Assembly (NCBI GenBank): GCA_022825855.1
Contig: JAJDWB010000019.1
Location: 62,001-126,000, forward strand
From: Dehalococcoidia bacterium
Lineage (GTDB): Bacteria > Chloroflexota > Dehalococcoidia > Bin125
Direction: 5' to 3'
DNA length: 64,000 nt
Under the pieces are notes generated by a model. The model was given only the letters and a program-made list of their open reading frames with translations. It ran no database searches and was not told the DNA's origin. Both the position numbers and the translations under genes were made by a program. This document shows positions 40,408 through 49,213 of this stretch, one piece after another (position 1 is the stretch's first letter; each line of letters starts with the position of its first letter).

Positions 40408-41760
40408 ATGGCTGATCTCTTCCGACCGCGTTGGCGCGAGGGCAACGATCCATTCCGCCGCATTGTCGTGCGGACCACATTGCGCTTCATGGAGATCGAA
40501 GCCGCCGGCGGCATCGTTCTGGTCATCGCGGCCGCCATCGCCTTGATCTGGGCCAACGTCAGCTTCGACTCCTACCACGACTTTTGGCACGCCCACATCA
40601 GCATCGACCTGTCGATCTGGTCCTTCGACCAGTCGCTCCAGCACGTCGTCAACGACGTGCTGATGGTCGTCTTCTTCCTCGTCGTGGGCGCGGAGATCAA
40701 ACGCGAGTTCACGCACGGCGAGCTGCGCGATCCGCGTCAGGCGGCGTTGCCCATCTGTGCCGCGCTGGGCGGGATGCTCGTTCCCGCGGCCGTCTACGCC
40801 GCGCTCAACGCCGGCGGCGAAGGCGGCTCCGGCTGGGGCATTCCGGTCGCCACCGACATCGCCTTCGCGTTGGGCGTGCTCGCGTTGGTCGGTCGCGGCG
40901 TGCCCGTGCAACTCAAGGTCTTCCTGCTCACTCTGGCGGTCGCCGACGATGTCGGCGGCATTCTGATCATCGCCATCTTCTATTCCGAGTCGATCCGCGT
41001 CGAGTGGTTGGCAGCCATGGTCGGCGCGGTCGCCTTCCTGTTGCTGGTCAAGCAGCTCGGATTCCGCCACATCGGCATCCACGCCCTGGGCGGCGTCTTC
41101 CTCTGGCTCACGCTCTGGGAGGCGGGCGTCCACGCCACTCTGGCCGGCGTGATCCTCGGCCTGATCGTCCCGGCCAATGCGCTCTACGACCGGGCGGGCA
41201 TGACCCGCAGATTCGACTACCTGCTGCAACGCTTGCGCCACATTGAGGAGGACCCCGATCCGATGGTCCGCGAAGAGGACACGCACGACGCGCTGCGCAC
41301 GATCCAGCACGTAGCCCACGAGGGTCTGAGTCCGCTGGAGCGGTTGGAAGAGGCGATCGCGCCGATCTCGGCGTTCGTCGTCGTGCCCATCTTCGCACTG
41401 GCCAACGCCGGCATTCACATCACCGGCGACAGCATCGACGCGGCGCTCGGCTCGAACATCGCCTGGGGCATCTTCCTCGGGCTGATCTTCGGCAAGTTCG
41501 TCGGCATCGTGGCGGCGTCGGCGTTGGCCGTCCGCCTGGGCATCGCCTTCAAGCCGCCCCAGTTGCGCTGGTCGCATCTCGGCGGCGCAGCGCTGCTGGC
41601 CGGGATCGGATTCACGGTCGCGATCTTCATCGCCAACCTCAGTTTCGACTCCGGCCAGACCGACCTCCTCGAGGGCGCCAAGATCGGCATCTTCGCCGCC
41701 TCGATCGTGGCCGCCGTGCTCGGCTACGGCGTCCTGCGAGCGGTCAGGCCTCGCTACTAG
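40408..41760 (+). CDS. nhaA: Na+/H+ antiporter NhaA
   Basis: The 450-residue multispanning membrane protein has the NhaA signatures FFLVVGAEIKREFTHGEL, VATDIAFALG with D150, and AVADDVGGILIIAIF with D180 and D181. Their 30-residue spacing is identical to E. coli D133, D163 and D164, the ion-binding aspartates. It exchanges sodium for protons at the cytoplasmic membrane, for salt and pH homeostasis. It is longer than E. coli NhaA (388) by a loop near residues 270-310 rich in Glu and Asp. A second cation/proton antiporter lies at 62058. Confidence 0.95.
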   Translation: MADLFRPRWREGNDPFRRIVVRTTLRFMEIEAAGGIVLVIAAAIALIWANVSFDSYHDFWHAHISIDLSIWSFDQSLQHVVNDVLMVVFFLVVGAEIKREFTHGELRDPRQAALPICAALGGMLVPAAVYAALNAGGEGGSGWGIPVATDIAFALGVLALVGRGVPVQLKVFLLTLAVADDVGGILIIAIFYSESIRVEWLAAMVGAVAFLLLVKQLGFRHIGIHALGGVFLWLTLWEAGVHATLAGVILGLIVPANALYDRAGMTRRFDYLLQRLRHIEEDPDPMVREEDTHDALRTIQHVAHEGLSPLERLEEAIAPISAFVVVPIFALANAGIHITGDSIDAALGSNIAWGIFLGLIFGKFVGIVAASALAVRLGIAFKPPQLRWSHLGGAALLAGIGFTVAIFIANLSFDSGQTDLLEGAKIGIFAASIVAAVLGYGVLRAVRPRY

Positions 41761-41789
41761 TCGGATCGCTCGCCGATCCCCATGTGCGT

Positions 41790-41795
41790 TACACT
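41790..41795 (+). promoter_or_regulatory. Probable -10 box TACACT before the molybdenum hydroxylase operon
   Basis: TACACT lies about 63 bases before GTG 41859, whose ribosome-binding site is GAGGAGG. No clear -35 box. Confidence 0.35.
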
Positions 41796-41858
41796 TATTG
41801 CGGTTAGCCGCCCGTCGGTCCAATCCGATCGGGCGCAGAGTTTGAGGAGGCGGAATAC

Positions 41859-42725
41859 GTGCAAGCGGTCAAGTATGCCCGCGCCGAGAGCGTGGAAGAA
41901 GCAGTCCGTCTGCTCCAGGAAGGCGGCGAAGGCGCGCGCCCGCTGGCCGGCGGTACCGATGTCATCGTGCAGGCTCGCGAACGCACCCGCGACATCGATC
42001 TCTTCGTCGACATCAAGCACATCCCGGAGCTGATCGGAATCGACTACTCGGATGACTCCGGACTCACGATCGGCGCGGCGAGGCCCTGCTACCAGATCTA
42101 CGGCGACGCCACGGTCCAGGAGAAGTACCCGATCCTGGTCGACTCGACCTCGCTGATTGGCGGGACCGCGATCCAGGGACGCGCGTCGCTGGGCGGCAAC
42201 CTGTGCAACTCCTCGCCCGCGGCCGACGGGATTCCGTCGCTGATCGTGCTTGAGGGCCAGGTCGAGATCGCGGGCCCCAACGGCCGCCGCACGGTGCCGG
42301 TTGAGGACTTCTGCACATCGCCCGGCCGCAATGTGTTGGGCAGCGGCGAGTTCGTCGTCAGCATGAGCTTCCCCGCACCGGCGGCAGGCTCCGGCGCACG
42401 CTTCCTGCGATTCATCCCGCGCAACGAGATGGACATCGCGGTCACCAATGCCGCGACTCAGCTTCGCCTCAACGGCGACGGCTCCGTCGCCTGGGCCCGC
42501 GTCTCCATCGGTGCCGTCGCCCCGACCCCGCTGCTGGTCTCCGACGCCGCCGAGGCGCTGGTCGGACGACCGCTCAGCGAAGACTCAATTGCCGCCGCCG
42601 CCGCGGCCTCGCGCGACGCCGCCAATCCCATCGACGACATGCGCGGCAGCATCCGTCAGCGAGTCCACCTCGCCGGTGTGCTCACCGAGCGCACTATCCG
42701 ACAGGCCGCCGAACGCGCCGCCTGA
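41859..42725 (+). CDS. Xanthine dehydrogenase/CO dehydrogenase-family FAD-binding subunit
   Basis: The 288-residue medium subunit has the FAD-binding PCMH motifs ARPLAGGTDVIVQ (residue 27 region) and GTAIQGRASLGGNLCNSSPAAD, followed by the CO-dehydrogenase flavoprotein C-terminal domain. It passes electrons from the iron-sulphur subunit to an acceptor. Start: GTG 41859 behind GAGGAGG. The three subunits are encoded in the order FAD, Fe-S, Mo with gaps of 39 and 48 bases, so this is one operon for a cytoplasmic aerobic molybdenum hydroxylase. The substrate is not evident. Confidence 0.92.
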   Translation: MQAVKYARAESVEEAVRLLQEGGEGARPLAGGTDVIVQARERTRDIDLFVDIKHIPELIGIDYSDDSGLTIGAARPCYQIYGDATVQEKYPILVDSTSLIGGTAIQGRASLGGNLCNSSPAADGIPSLIVLEGQVEIAGPNGRRTVPVEDFCTSPGRNVLGSGEFVVSMSFPAPAAGSGARFLRFIPRNEMDIAVTNAATQLRLNGDGSVAWARVSIGAVAPTPLLVSDAAEALVGRPLSEDSIAAAAAASRDAANPIDDMRGSIRQRVHLAGVLTERTIRQAAERAA

Positions 42726-42764
42726 TCGCGCGCATCTGCACTTGCAACAAGGAATAGGTACTTC

Positions 42765-43244
42765 ATGGCAACCGAACACATCGTCGTCAACTGCAACATC
42801 AACGGCGAGTCGCAAACCTTCCTCGCCAACGAGCGCGACTCGTTGCTCGAAGCGCTGCGCGACCGCATCGGCCTGACCGGCGCCAAGGAAGGCTGCAACA
42901 ACGGCAACTGCGGCGCCTGCTGCGTCAACATGGACGGACGCATCGTCAATAGCTGCCTGGTCATGGCCGCCGAGTGCGAGGGCTCCGAGATTCGCACGGT
43001 CGAGGGCCTGGCCATGGGCGATCAGCTCACCCCACTGCAGAACGCGTTCCTCGAGCAGGCCGCGCTGCAGTGCGGCATCTGCACCCCCGGATTCCTCGTC
43101 GCAGCAGAAGCGCTGCTCGAAGAGAACCCCGACCCGTCCGAGCACGAGATTCGCTACTGGCTGGCCGGCAACCTCTGCCGCTGCACCGGCTACGACAAGA
43201 TCGTCAAGGCCGTCCAGCAGGCGGCCGGACAGAGCATCGTCTAA
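42765..43244 (+). CDS. Xanthine dehydrogenase-family [2Fe-2S] subunit
   Basis: The 159-residue small subunit carries two [2Fe-2S] clusters. The plant-type N-terminal domain has the cysteines in CNNGNCGACCVNMDG and SCLVMA. The helical C-terminal domain has QCGICTPGF and LCRCTGYDKIV. It is complete in length and motifs, and bridges the molybdenum and flavin subunits in electron transfer. Its short N-terminus (about 10 residues before the first strand) has no Tat signal, so the complex is cytoplasmic. Confidence 0.95.
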   Translation: MATEHIVVNCNINGESQTFLANERDSLLEALRDRIGLTGAKEGCNNGNCGACCVNMDGRIVNSCLVMAAECEGSEIRTVEGLAMGDQLTPLQNAFLEQAALQCGICTPGFLVAAEALLEENPDPSEHEIRYWLAGNLCRCTGYDKIVKAVQQAAGQSIV

Positions 43245-43292
43245 CCACCGCAACGAACCGACTCCAACATCGCCACCCGAGAGGACATCTCC

Positions 43293-45596
43293 ATGGTCAC
43301 CGCTCAGTCGCAACCGCAGTCCAGGGAAACCGAGCAGTACAACGTCATCGGCACTCGACCGATCCGTCACGACGGAGTCGACAAGGTCACCGGCGCCGCG
43401 CAGTACGGCGCCGACATCACCTTGCCCGGCATGCTCGCCGGCCGCGTCCTGCGCAGCCCCCACGCGCACGCGCGGATCGTCAGCATCGACACCTCCAAAG
43501 CCGAGGCTCTGGCCGGTGTCCACGCGGTGGTCACCAACGCCGACTTCCCCCGCGCCGCCGACGAGGAGATCGACACCGGCGAAGGCTCGGCCAACCTGCG
43601 CTGGGTGCTTGACAATGTGATCGCCTCCGACAAGGTGCTCTACAAGGGTCACGCCGTCGCCGCCGTCGCCGCTTCCGACCACCACATCGCCGAGGACGCG
43701 CTCGACCTGATCGAGGTCGAGTACGAGGTCCTCGCGCCGGTGCTCGATGTGCGGGACGCGATGGTCGACGGCTCGCCGCTCTTGCACGACAGCCTGCACA
43801 CCCGCGAGCTCGACGGCTCCAACAGCGACAACGCCAGCAACACCGCGTCGCATCTGCAGTTCACCAAGGGCGACACCGAGGCAGGCTTCGCCGAGGCCGA
43901 CGTGGTCATCGAGCGCGAGTTCGAGACCTCAATGGCCCACCAGGGATACATTGAGCCGCACAACGGCACCGCCTACTGGCGCGCCGACGGCACGCTCGAC
44001 ATCTGGACCTCGACTCAGGGCGCGTTCGTCGTGCGCGACTCGGTCGCGCCGCTGCTGCAACTCTCGCCCTCCCAGGTCAAGGTGACGCCGATGGAGATCG
44101 GCGGCGGGTTCGGCGGCAAGATTCCCGTCTACCTCGAGCCGCTCGCCGCGCTGCTCTCACAGAAGAGTGGCCGCCCGGTCAAGCTGACCATGAACCGCGA
44201 AGAAGTGCTGCTCGCCACCGGCCCGACCTCCGGCACCTACATGCGCGTGCGCATGGGCGCCAAGAGCGACGGCACGATCACGGCGGCCGATGTCCACCTG
44301 GCCTTCGAGGCCGGCGCCTACCCCGGTTCGCCGGTCGGCGCCGGAGCCATGTGCTCGCTCGCGCCCTACGACATCCCCAATCAGAAGATCGACGGCTACG
44401 ACGTCGTCGTCAACAAGCCCAAGACGGCCGCCTACCGCGCGCCCGGCGCGCCCCAGGCCGAGTTTGCGACCGAGTCCGTGCTCAACGAACTGGCCGAGCA
44501 GCTCGGTCACGACCCGCTCGACATGCGCCTCAAGAACGCCAGCGTCGAGGGCGACACGACCGCCGCCGGCATGCCCTTCGGCGTGATCGGCAACGTCGAG
44601 TGCATGACCGCCGCGCAGGAATCGCCGCACTGGCAGTCCGAGCTGGAAGGCCCCAACCGCGGCCGCGGCGTCGCCCAGGGCTTCTGGTTCAACATCGGCT
44701 TCGAGTCCTCCGCCTACGCCCAGGTCAACGGCGACGGCACGGTCCCGCTCGTGCTCGGCTCGACCGACATCGGCGGCACCCGAGCCTCGATCGCGATGCA
44801 GCTCGCCGAGACCCTCGGCATCTCCTCCGACGATGTCCACCCGCACGTGGTCGACACTAACTCGGTCGGCTACACCCAGGTCACGGGCGGCTCCAGGACG
44901 ACCTTCGCCGGCGGCTGGGCTGCCTACGAGTGCGCCATGGACATTCGCCGCCAGATGGAAGAGCGCGCCGCCCAGATCTGGGAGTGCGACGCCTCGGACG
45001 TGACCTACGGCGACGACGCCGTCGTGCGCGGACCGGCTGACGAAGACGGCAACGACCGCCAGTTCAGCTTCAAGGAGCTCGCCGGCCAGCTCGCCACCAG
45101 CGGCGGCCACATCGTCGGCCGCGCCGACGTCAACAAGACCTCCAGCGGCCCCGCCTTCGCCACCCACATCGTCGATGTCGAAGTCGATCCCGACACCGGC
45201 AAGGTCGACATCCTCCGCTACACCGCCGTCCAGGACGCCGGCACGGCCATCCACCCCGCCTACGTCGAGGGTCAAATGCAGGGCGGCGTCGCGCAGGGCG
45301 TCGGCATGGCGCTCAACGAGGAGTACTTCTACGACGACTCCGGCGACCTCAAGAACGCGAGCTTGCTCGACTACCGCATGCCGACCGCGCTCGACCTGCC
45401 GATGATCGAGCCGATCATCGTCGAGGTGCCGAACCCCGGTCACCCCTACGGGGTGCGCGGCGTCGGCGAGGTTCCGATCATTCCGCCGGCCCCGGCCGTG
45501 CGCGCCGCCATCGCCAACGCCATCGGCGTGCATATGACCGAGCTGCCGATGTCGCCCCGCGCCATCCTCAACGCGACGGTGCTCGACGACGAGTAG
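43293..45596 (+). CDS. Xanthine dehydrogenase/CO dehydrogenase-family molybdenum-binding subunit
   Basis: The 767-residue large subunit binds the molybdopterin-cytosine dinucleotide cofactor: GGGFGGKIP near residue 271, YRAPGAPQAEFATE near residue 380, and the late Glu segment GEVPIIPP, with the usual catalytic Glu expected near the C-terminus. Form I CO dehydrogenases have a cysteine in a CSFR-type active-site loop; here it is APG, so CO is unlikely and a hydroxylase of an N-heterocycle, aldehyde or similar is more probable. The order and tight gaps with the previous two subunits mark one enzyme. Confidence 0.93.
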   Translation: MVTAQSQPQSRETEQYNVIGTRPIRHDGVDKVTGAAQYGADITLPGMLAGRVLRSPHAHARIVSIDTSKAEALAGVHAVVTNADFPRAADEEIDTGEGSANLRWVLDNVIASDKVLYKGHAVAAVAASDHHIAEDALDLIEVEYEVLAPVLDVRDAMVDGSPLLHDSLHTRELDGSNSDNASNTASHLQFTKGDTEAGFAEADVVIEREFETSMAHQGYIEPHNGTAYWRADGTLDIWTSTQGAFVVRDSVAPLLQLSPSQVKVTPMEIGGGFGGKIPVYLEPLAALLSQKSGRPVKLTMNREEVLLATGPTSGTYMRVRMGAKSDGTITAADVHLAFEAGAYPGSPVGAGAMCSLAPYDIPNQKIDGYDVVVNKPKTAAYRAPGAPQAEFATESVLNELAEQLGHDPLDMRLKNASVEGDTTAAGMPFGVIGNVECMTAAQESPHWQSELEGPNRGRGVAQGFWFNIGFESSAYAQVNGDGTVPLVLGSTDIGGTRASIAMQLAETLGISSDDVHPHVVDTNSVGYTQVTGGSRTTFAGGWAAYECAMDIRRQMEERAAQIWECDASDVTYGDDAVVRGPADEDGNDRQFSFKELAGQLATSGGHIVGRADVNKTSSGPAFATHIVDVEVDPDTGKVDILRYTAVQDAGTAIHPAYVEGQMQGGVAQGVGMALNEEYFYDDSGDLKNASLLDYRMPTALDLPMIEPIIVEVPNPGHPYGVRGVGEVPIIPPAPAVRAAIANAIGVHMTELPMSPRAILNATVLDDE

Positions 45597-45655
45597 CACC
45601 GTCCCGCTCTGCGCCTCGCTCCCAGAGGGGTTCTGCGCGTCGATCACATCCTGAT

Positions 45656-45688
45656 CCCCTCTCCCTTTGGGAGAGGGTTAGGGTGAGG
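45656..45688. repeat. REP-type palindromic element, family B
   Basis: CCCTCTCCCTTTGGGAGAGGG with a TTAGGGTGAGG tail, ending 5 bases before ATG 45694. The same CTGATCCCCTCTCCCT context occurs at 61144. Confidence 0.8.
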
Positions 45689-45693
45689 CACTC

Positions 45694-46158
45694 ATGGTCT
45701 CCGTCCACGTTCCTCAATCGCTCAGGACCCTCACTGACGGTGAGGCCGTGCTGAGCGCTGAGGGTCACAACCTGCGGGCGGTCATCCGTGACCTCGCGCC
45801 GCGCTACCCCGAACTCGCCGAGCGCCTCGTCAACGGCGACCGCATCGGCCGGGGCCTCTCGCTCGCCATCAACGGAGACGTCGTCTCCACCGGCCTGATC
45901 ACCCGCGTCCCCGACGACGCAGAAATCGCCATCGTCCCCCAGATCAGCGGCGGCTCATCCTCAGTCCTGAAGACCGAGGTTCGAAGTCAGCACAGCAATC
46001 GATGCCGTAAATCCGTGCAGATAGTTCTCCCCGCCGACCGGGCCGATCTCTCCGTTGCAGAAGAAGCCGGCCGTGGGCACCGGCCCGAAGATCTCGGCCA
46101 GCGCCGACGCGTCGTGGTCGGGTTCGCCGAACAGGCCTCGACCGCGGCCGTTGCATGA
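45694..46158 (+). CDS. MoaD/ThiS-like sulfur carrier protein with a C-terminal extension
   Basis: Residues 1-87 form a ubiquitin-like MoaD/ThiS domain: VSVHVPQSLRTLTDG, then LRAVIRDLAPRYPELAERL, then INGDVV and AEIAIVPQISGG ending in Gly86-Gly87. MoaD donates sulphur for molybdopterin through a C-terminal Gly-Gly. Here the frame does not stop after the glycines but continues for 67 residues to 46158, overlapping the convergent FIST gene by 198 bases. A single base change in the codon after the glycines (TCA to TGA) would restore a normal end. A ribosome-binding site GTGAGG from the REP element precedes ATG 45694. Its position beside the molybdenum hydroxylase is fitting. Confidence 0.7.
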   Translation: MVSVHVPQSLRTLTDGEAVLSAEGHNLRAVIRDLAPRYPELAERLVNGDRIGRGLSLAINGDVVSTGLITRVPDDAEIAIVPQISGGSSSVLKTEVRSQHSNRCRKSVQIVLPADRADLSVAEEAGRGHRPEDLGQRRRVVVGFAEQASTAAVA

Positions 46159-47202
46159 GCAGAGCAGCGCGCCGAGCACCTCCTCCTCCGGCTCCAGCGC
46201 CTCACGCAGGTCCGTCAGCCGCGCGCGCAGGTCGTCGTCGGCCGCCTGGGCGTCGCGGTACTGGAACTGCAGCGTCTGCCCGACCCTCGGGATCGCGTTA
46301 ATCGCCACCACGCCCGACTCGCGGTCCGCGCCCATCACGTTGCGGATCAGGAAGTCTCCCCGCTCGTGGCTTTCCCGGTACTCGTCCATCGCCAGGCCGA
46401 CGAGCAGGTTGCGCGCCGCCCGCTCGCGGGTCGCCTCATCGAGATCGAACAGCGTCTCCTGCAGTACTTCAAGCGCCGGCCGGGAACCGAGCGTCTTGAC
46501 CGTGTTCGACTCGCACTCGGTCACGATCCACGGCTGACCCAGCGGCTCCGCGCCCTGGGCCACGACCGGACGCACCGCAACGCCGCTCAGTCCCATCATC
46601 GCCGCGCCGCTCATCAACACCTGGTCGTCGATGAACACCGCGCAGCCCTGTTGCTGCTGATGCGACGAGGCCATCCCGCCCAGCAAGACCACTTCAGGGC
46701 GCAACTGTTGCAGGTGGCCAACCAGTCGGTCGGTCATGATCGTGAACGGATTGCTGAACATCAACCAGACCTCGGGGCCGTCCTGGATCGGCGCGAACAC
46801 GGCGTCGTCCATCTGCTCCGGGTCGATCGGCAGCGACGTGAACTCGGCATCCGGCAAGCAGAACCCCAGCGCCGCAATCGCGGAACCTTCCTCCGCCTCG
46901 AGCGACGAGCCGATCACGCTCTGGCCCGACGCGCCGATCAAGTGCCGCGCCCCTGTGACTTCCCGCAGCCGCCCAATGATCTGTTCGTAGTGCCCGGCGT
47001 AGCGCGAGTCGACGAAGACCAGCAGCAGATCGGGCGGCATGGACAGATCCATGCCGTCCAGCGCCGTCTGACAGGCCGCCTCCCACTCCGCCTCGAACCC
47101 CACCGCCGCCGAAGCTCCCGAACGACCCGCGCGTACCGTGGCCTGGCCGGGACCGGCCGAGCTTCGCTCCGCCTGGCCGGATGTTGCATGTAGGTTAGAC
47201 AT
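45961..47202 (-). CDS. FIST domain sensor-like protein
   Basis: The 413-residue protein has the FIST N and FIST C architecture: PDLLLVFVDSRYAGHYEQIIGRLREVTGARHLIGASG opens the N-domain, EVVLLGGMASSH the middle, and the C-domain ends with GPVPTAGFFCNGEIGPVGG. FIST domains are thought to bind small ligands, possibly amino acids, and are often part of signal proteins. None is fused here. The promoter side is shared with the next gene through a palindromic AGGGTACCCT. The 3' end overlaps the extended MoaD-like frame. Confidence 0.85.
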   Translation of the reverse strand: MSNLHATSGQAERSSAGPGQATVRAGRSGASAAVGFEAEWEAACQTALDGMDLSMPPDLLLVFVDSRYAGHYEQIIGRLREVTGARHLIGASGQSVIGSSLEAEEGSAIAALGFCLPDAEFTSLPIDPEQMDDAVFAPIQDGPEVWLMFSNPFTIMTDRLVGHLQQLRPEVVLLGGMASSHQQQQGCAVFIDDQVLMSGAAMMGLSGVAVRPVVAQGAEPLGQPWIVTECESNTVKTLGSRPALEVLQETLFDLDEATRERAARNLLVGLAMDEYRESHERGDFLIRNVMGADRESGVVAINAIPRVGQTLQFQYRDAQAADDDLRARLTDLREALEPEEEVLGALLCSCNGRGRGLFGEPDHDASALAEIFGPVPTAGFFCNGEIGPVGGENYLHGFTASIAVLTSNLGLQD

Positions 47203-47243
47203 CGCACGGAACCCTTCTCTGGGGGGTGCAGGTAGCAGTGCAA

Positions 47244-47253
47244 AGGGTACCCT
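47244..47253. promoter_or_regulatory. Palindromic AGGGTACCCT giving TACCCT -10 boxes on both strands
   Basis: The 10-bp palindrome places TACCCT on the plus strand (47248-47253) 6 bases before ATG 47260. It also places TACCCT on the minus strand (47249 to 47244), about 42 bases before the FIST start at 47202. Confidence 0.5.
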
Positions 47254-47259
47254 GCTGAT

Positions 47260-48249
47260 ATGCCCGATGTGACCAATGAATCCTTTCCAGACGATACATC
47301 TGGCCTATCCAAACTCCCCGAATCGGCGCTCGACGAGATCGCCGACGCGGCCAAGTCGCTGGCGCAGCAGGGCGGAGACATCCTCCTCGACCGCTTCCAC
47401 GCCACCGTCGAAGTCTCCTTCAAGGGCCAGAACGCCCACGATCCCGTCACTGAGGTCGATCACGCCATCGAAGACCTGATCCGCGACGAAGTGCATCGGC
47501 ACTTTCCCACCCACGGTGTGCTGGGCGAGGAACGCGACAACGGCGGACCGACCGATGCCGAGATCGTCTGGGTCATCGACCCTCTGGACGGGACGTCGAA
47601 CTTCATCAACGGCATCGGCCTGTTCGCCTGCTCGATCGGCGTCCTTCATCGCGGCCGGCCGGTCGCCGGAGCGCTCTGGCTGCCCTCCAATCGATTCCTC
47701 CGGCCCGGCGTCTATCACGCCAAGGCCGGCACTAGGCTCATGTTCAACGACAGACCCTTCGGCAGCGACGCACCCGATCTGCAGGCGGCGTCGAGGCTCA
47801 GCACCGTGCCCGCCGGCACCGGCGGCGTGACCGGCCCGGCCGGACGCCGCTTCGGGATTGCCCGCACCTTCGGCAGCACGGCCACCGAACTGGCGCTCGC
47901 GGCCGAAGGCTCGGTCCAGATGGCGCTGTTCGACGGCTCCCGCATCTGGGACGTCGCCGGCGGCGTCGCCCTCTGCATTGCCGCCGGCCGAGCCGTCTAC
48001 ACCAAAACTCGCCGCAGCGAGGAACCCTGGCGGCGGTTCACTCGGTTCTGCGATCGCATCGACGGTCACGTGACCATGGAACAGCTCCGCGCCTGGAGCG
48101 ACCCGCTGGTCGCCGGTGACGAGAACGTCTTGCCCGACTCGGCGAGCGCTCTGGGCAAGGAACAGAGCGTCACCGCCACGGCCAAGCGAGCAGCCGTCAA
48201 GAGCGTTAAGCGCGCCTTCCCCAACCTGCCGCTGCCGTCCTATCCCTAG
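47260..48249 (+). CDS. Inositol monophosphatase family protein
   Basis: The 329-residue protein has the lithium-sensitive phosphatase motifs: GEERDN (metal-binding Glu), WVIDPLDGTSNFINGI (D-P-L-D-G-T-S) and IWDVAGGVALCIAAGRAVY (W-D-x-x-A-G). It would hydrolyse myo-inositol phosphate, fructose-1,6-bisphosphate or a related substrate using magnesium. The N-terminal 25 residues and a basic C-terminal tail of about 30 residues extend beyond the usual 260-270. Start ATG 47260 is leaderless (TACCCT 6 bases upstream). Confidence 0.9.
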   Translation: MPDVTNESFPDDTSGLSKLPESALDEIADAAKSLAQQGGDILLDRFHATVEVSFKGQNAHDPVTEVDHAIEDLIRDEVHRHFPTHGVLGEERDNGGPTDAEIVWVIDPLDGTSNFINGIGLFACSIGVLHRGRPVAGALWLPSNRFLRPGVYHAKAGTRLMFNDRPFGSDAPDLQAASRLSTVPAGTGGVTGPAGRRFGIARTFGSTATELALAAEGSVQMALFDGSRIWDVAGGVALCIAAGRAVYTKTRRSEEPWRRFTRFCDRIDGHVTMEQLRAWSDPLVAGDENVLPDSASALGKEQSVTATAKRAAVKSVKRAFPNLPLPSYP

Positions 48250-48261
48250 CGCAACCCGCGC

Positions 48262-49185
48262 TCAGGCATGCACGACGGGCAGCACCTCGTCGAACAGACG
48301 CTGTGACTGGTACATGATCGCCTCGTCGCCGCGGGCGACCGGGCGCATGATGAACTTGCTCACCCCGGCGGCGCGGTACTCGTTGACCCGGCGCAGGATG
48401 TCCTCGGCCGTACCGACCGAATAGAAGCTCTCGGGGTCGACGTCCGGCAGCCGGCGCTTGATCGCGGTGATGTTGGCCTGAACATCGGCGTCGTCCCACG
48501 ACCCGAAGTGGTAGGCGAACCCCGCGCCGAAGTGGTCCGGCTCATAGTCGGTGCGTCCGGCCTCGGCCAGCGCCGCCTTGATCTGCTCGATGGTCGGGCC
48601 GACCTCGTGCGCCGACTGGACGCCCGCGACCCAGCCCGTACCGATCCGCGCCGTGCGCCGGATCGCCGCCTTGCTGTGTCCGCCGATCCAGAGCGGCAGC
48701 GGATCCTGCACGGGCTTGGGCGAGATCGTCGCGTTGTCGTAGGTGAAGTGTTCGCCGTGATACGTGAACGACTCCTCGTTCCACAGTCCCTGGATGATGT
48801 CCAGCATCTCGTCGGCGATCGGCGCGCGACCGCGGAGCTGGCGATGGGTCACGTCCCACTCCGGCGCAAACGCGCCGCCGACCCCGAACGCGGGCAGCAT
48901 CCGGCCGTTGGAGAGGAAATCGATCGTCGCGCACTGCTTGGCCAGCACGAGCGGGTCGCGGAAACCGACGACGACCACGTTCATGCCGAACTTGAGCTTC
49001 TCCGTCCGCGCCGCCAGCGCCGCCATGAAGGTCATCGACTCCAGGATCGGCTCCTTCGAAATCAGCCGGTCCGTCTGCCAGATCGAATCGACGTTGTGGT
49101 CTTCGCAGAGGTCGATCCAGCGCCACATGGTGTCAACGTCGGAGAAAGGAAAGTTGGCCAGTCCCATCCCAATTCGGTCGCTCAT
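48262..49185 (-). CDS. LLM-class F420-dependent oxidoreductase
   Basis: The 307-residue luciferase-like TIM-barrel protein has MGLANFPFSDVDTMWRWIDL, VDSIWQTDRLI, LAARTEKLKFGMNVVVVGFRDPLVLAKQ, and PKPVQDPLPLWIGGHSKAAI. It is distinct from the LLM protein at 23693 and closer to the TIGR03619-type F420 group by its N-terminal wording, though I cannot test this. Substrate unknown. It is convergent with the phosphatase gene and 28 bases from the DUF4389 gene, which reads the same way. Confidence 0.87.
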   Translation of the reverse strand: MSDRIGMGLANFPFSDVDTMWRWIDLCEDHNVDSIWQTDRLISKEPILESMTFMAALAARTEKLKFGMNVVVVGFRDPLVLAKQCATIDFLSNGRMLPAFGVGGAFAPEWDVTHRQLRGRAPIADEMLDIIQGLWNEESFTYHGEHFTYDNATISPKPVQDPLPLWIGGHSKAAIRRTARIGTGWVAGVQSAHEVGPTIEQIKAALAEAGRTDYEPDHFGAGFAYHFGSWDDADVQANITAIKRRLPDVDPESFYSVGTAEDILRRVNEYRAAGVSKFIMRPVARGDEAIMYQSQRLFDEVLPVVHA

Positions 49186-49213
49186 CGTCGGTTCCTTCGC
49201 TCCGTGAGAATGC

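Noticed and set aside
43293-45596. CO dehydrogenase large subunit (CoxL)
   Set aside because: The active-site loop reads YRAPG, without the Cys-Ser-Phe-Arg of form I CO dehydrogenases, so a general molybdenum hydroxylase is the safer call.
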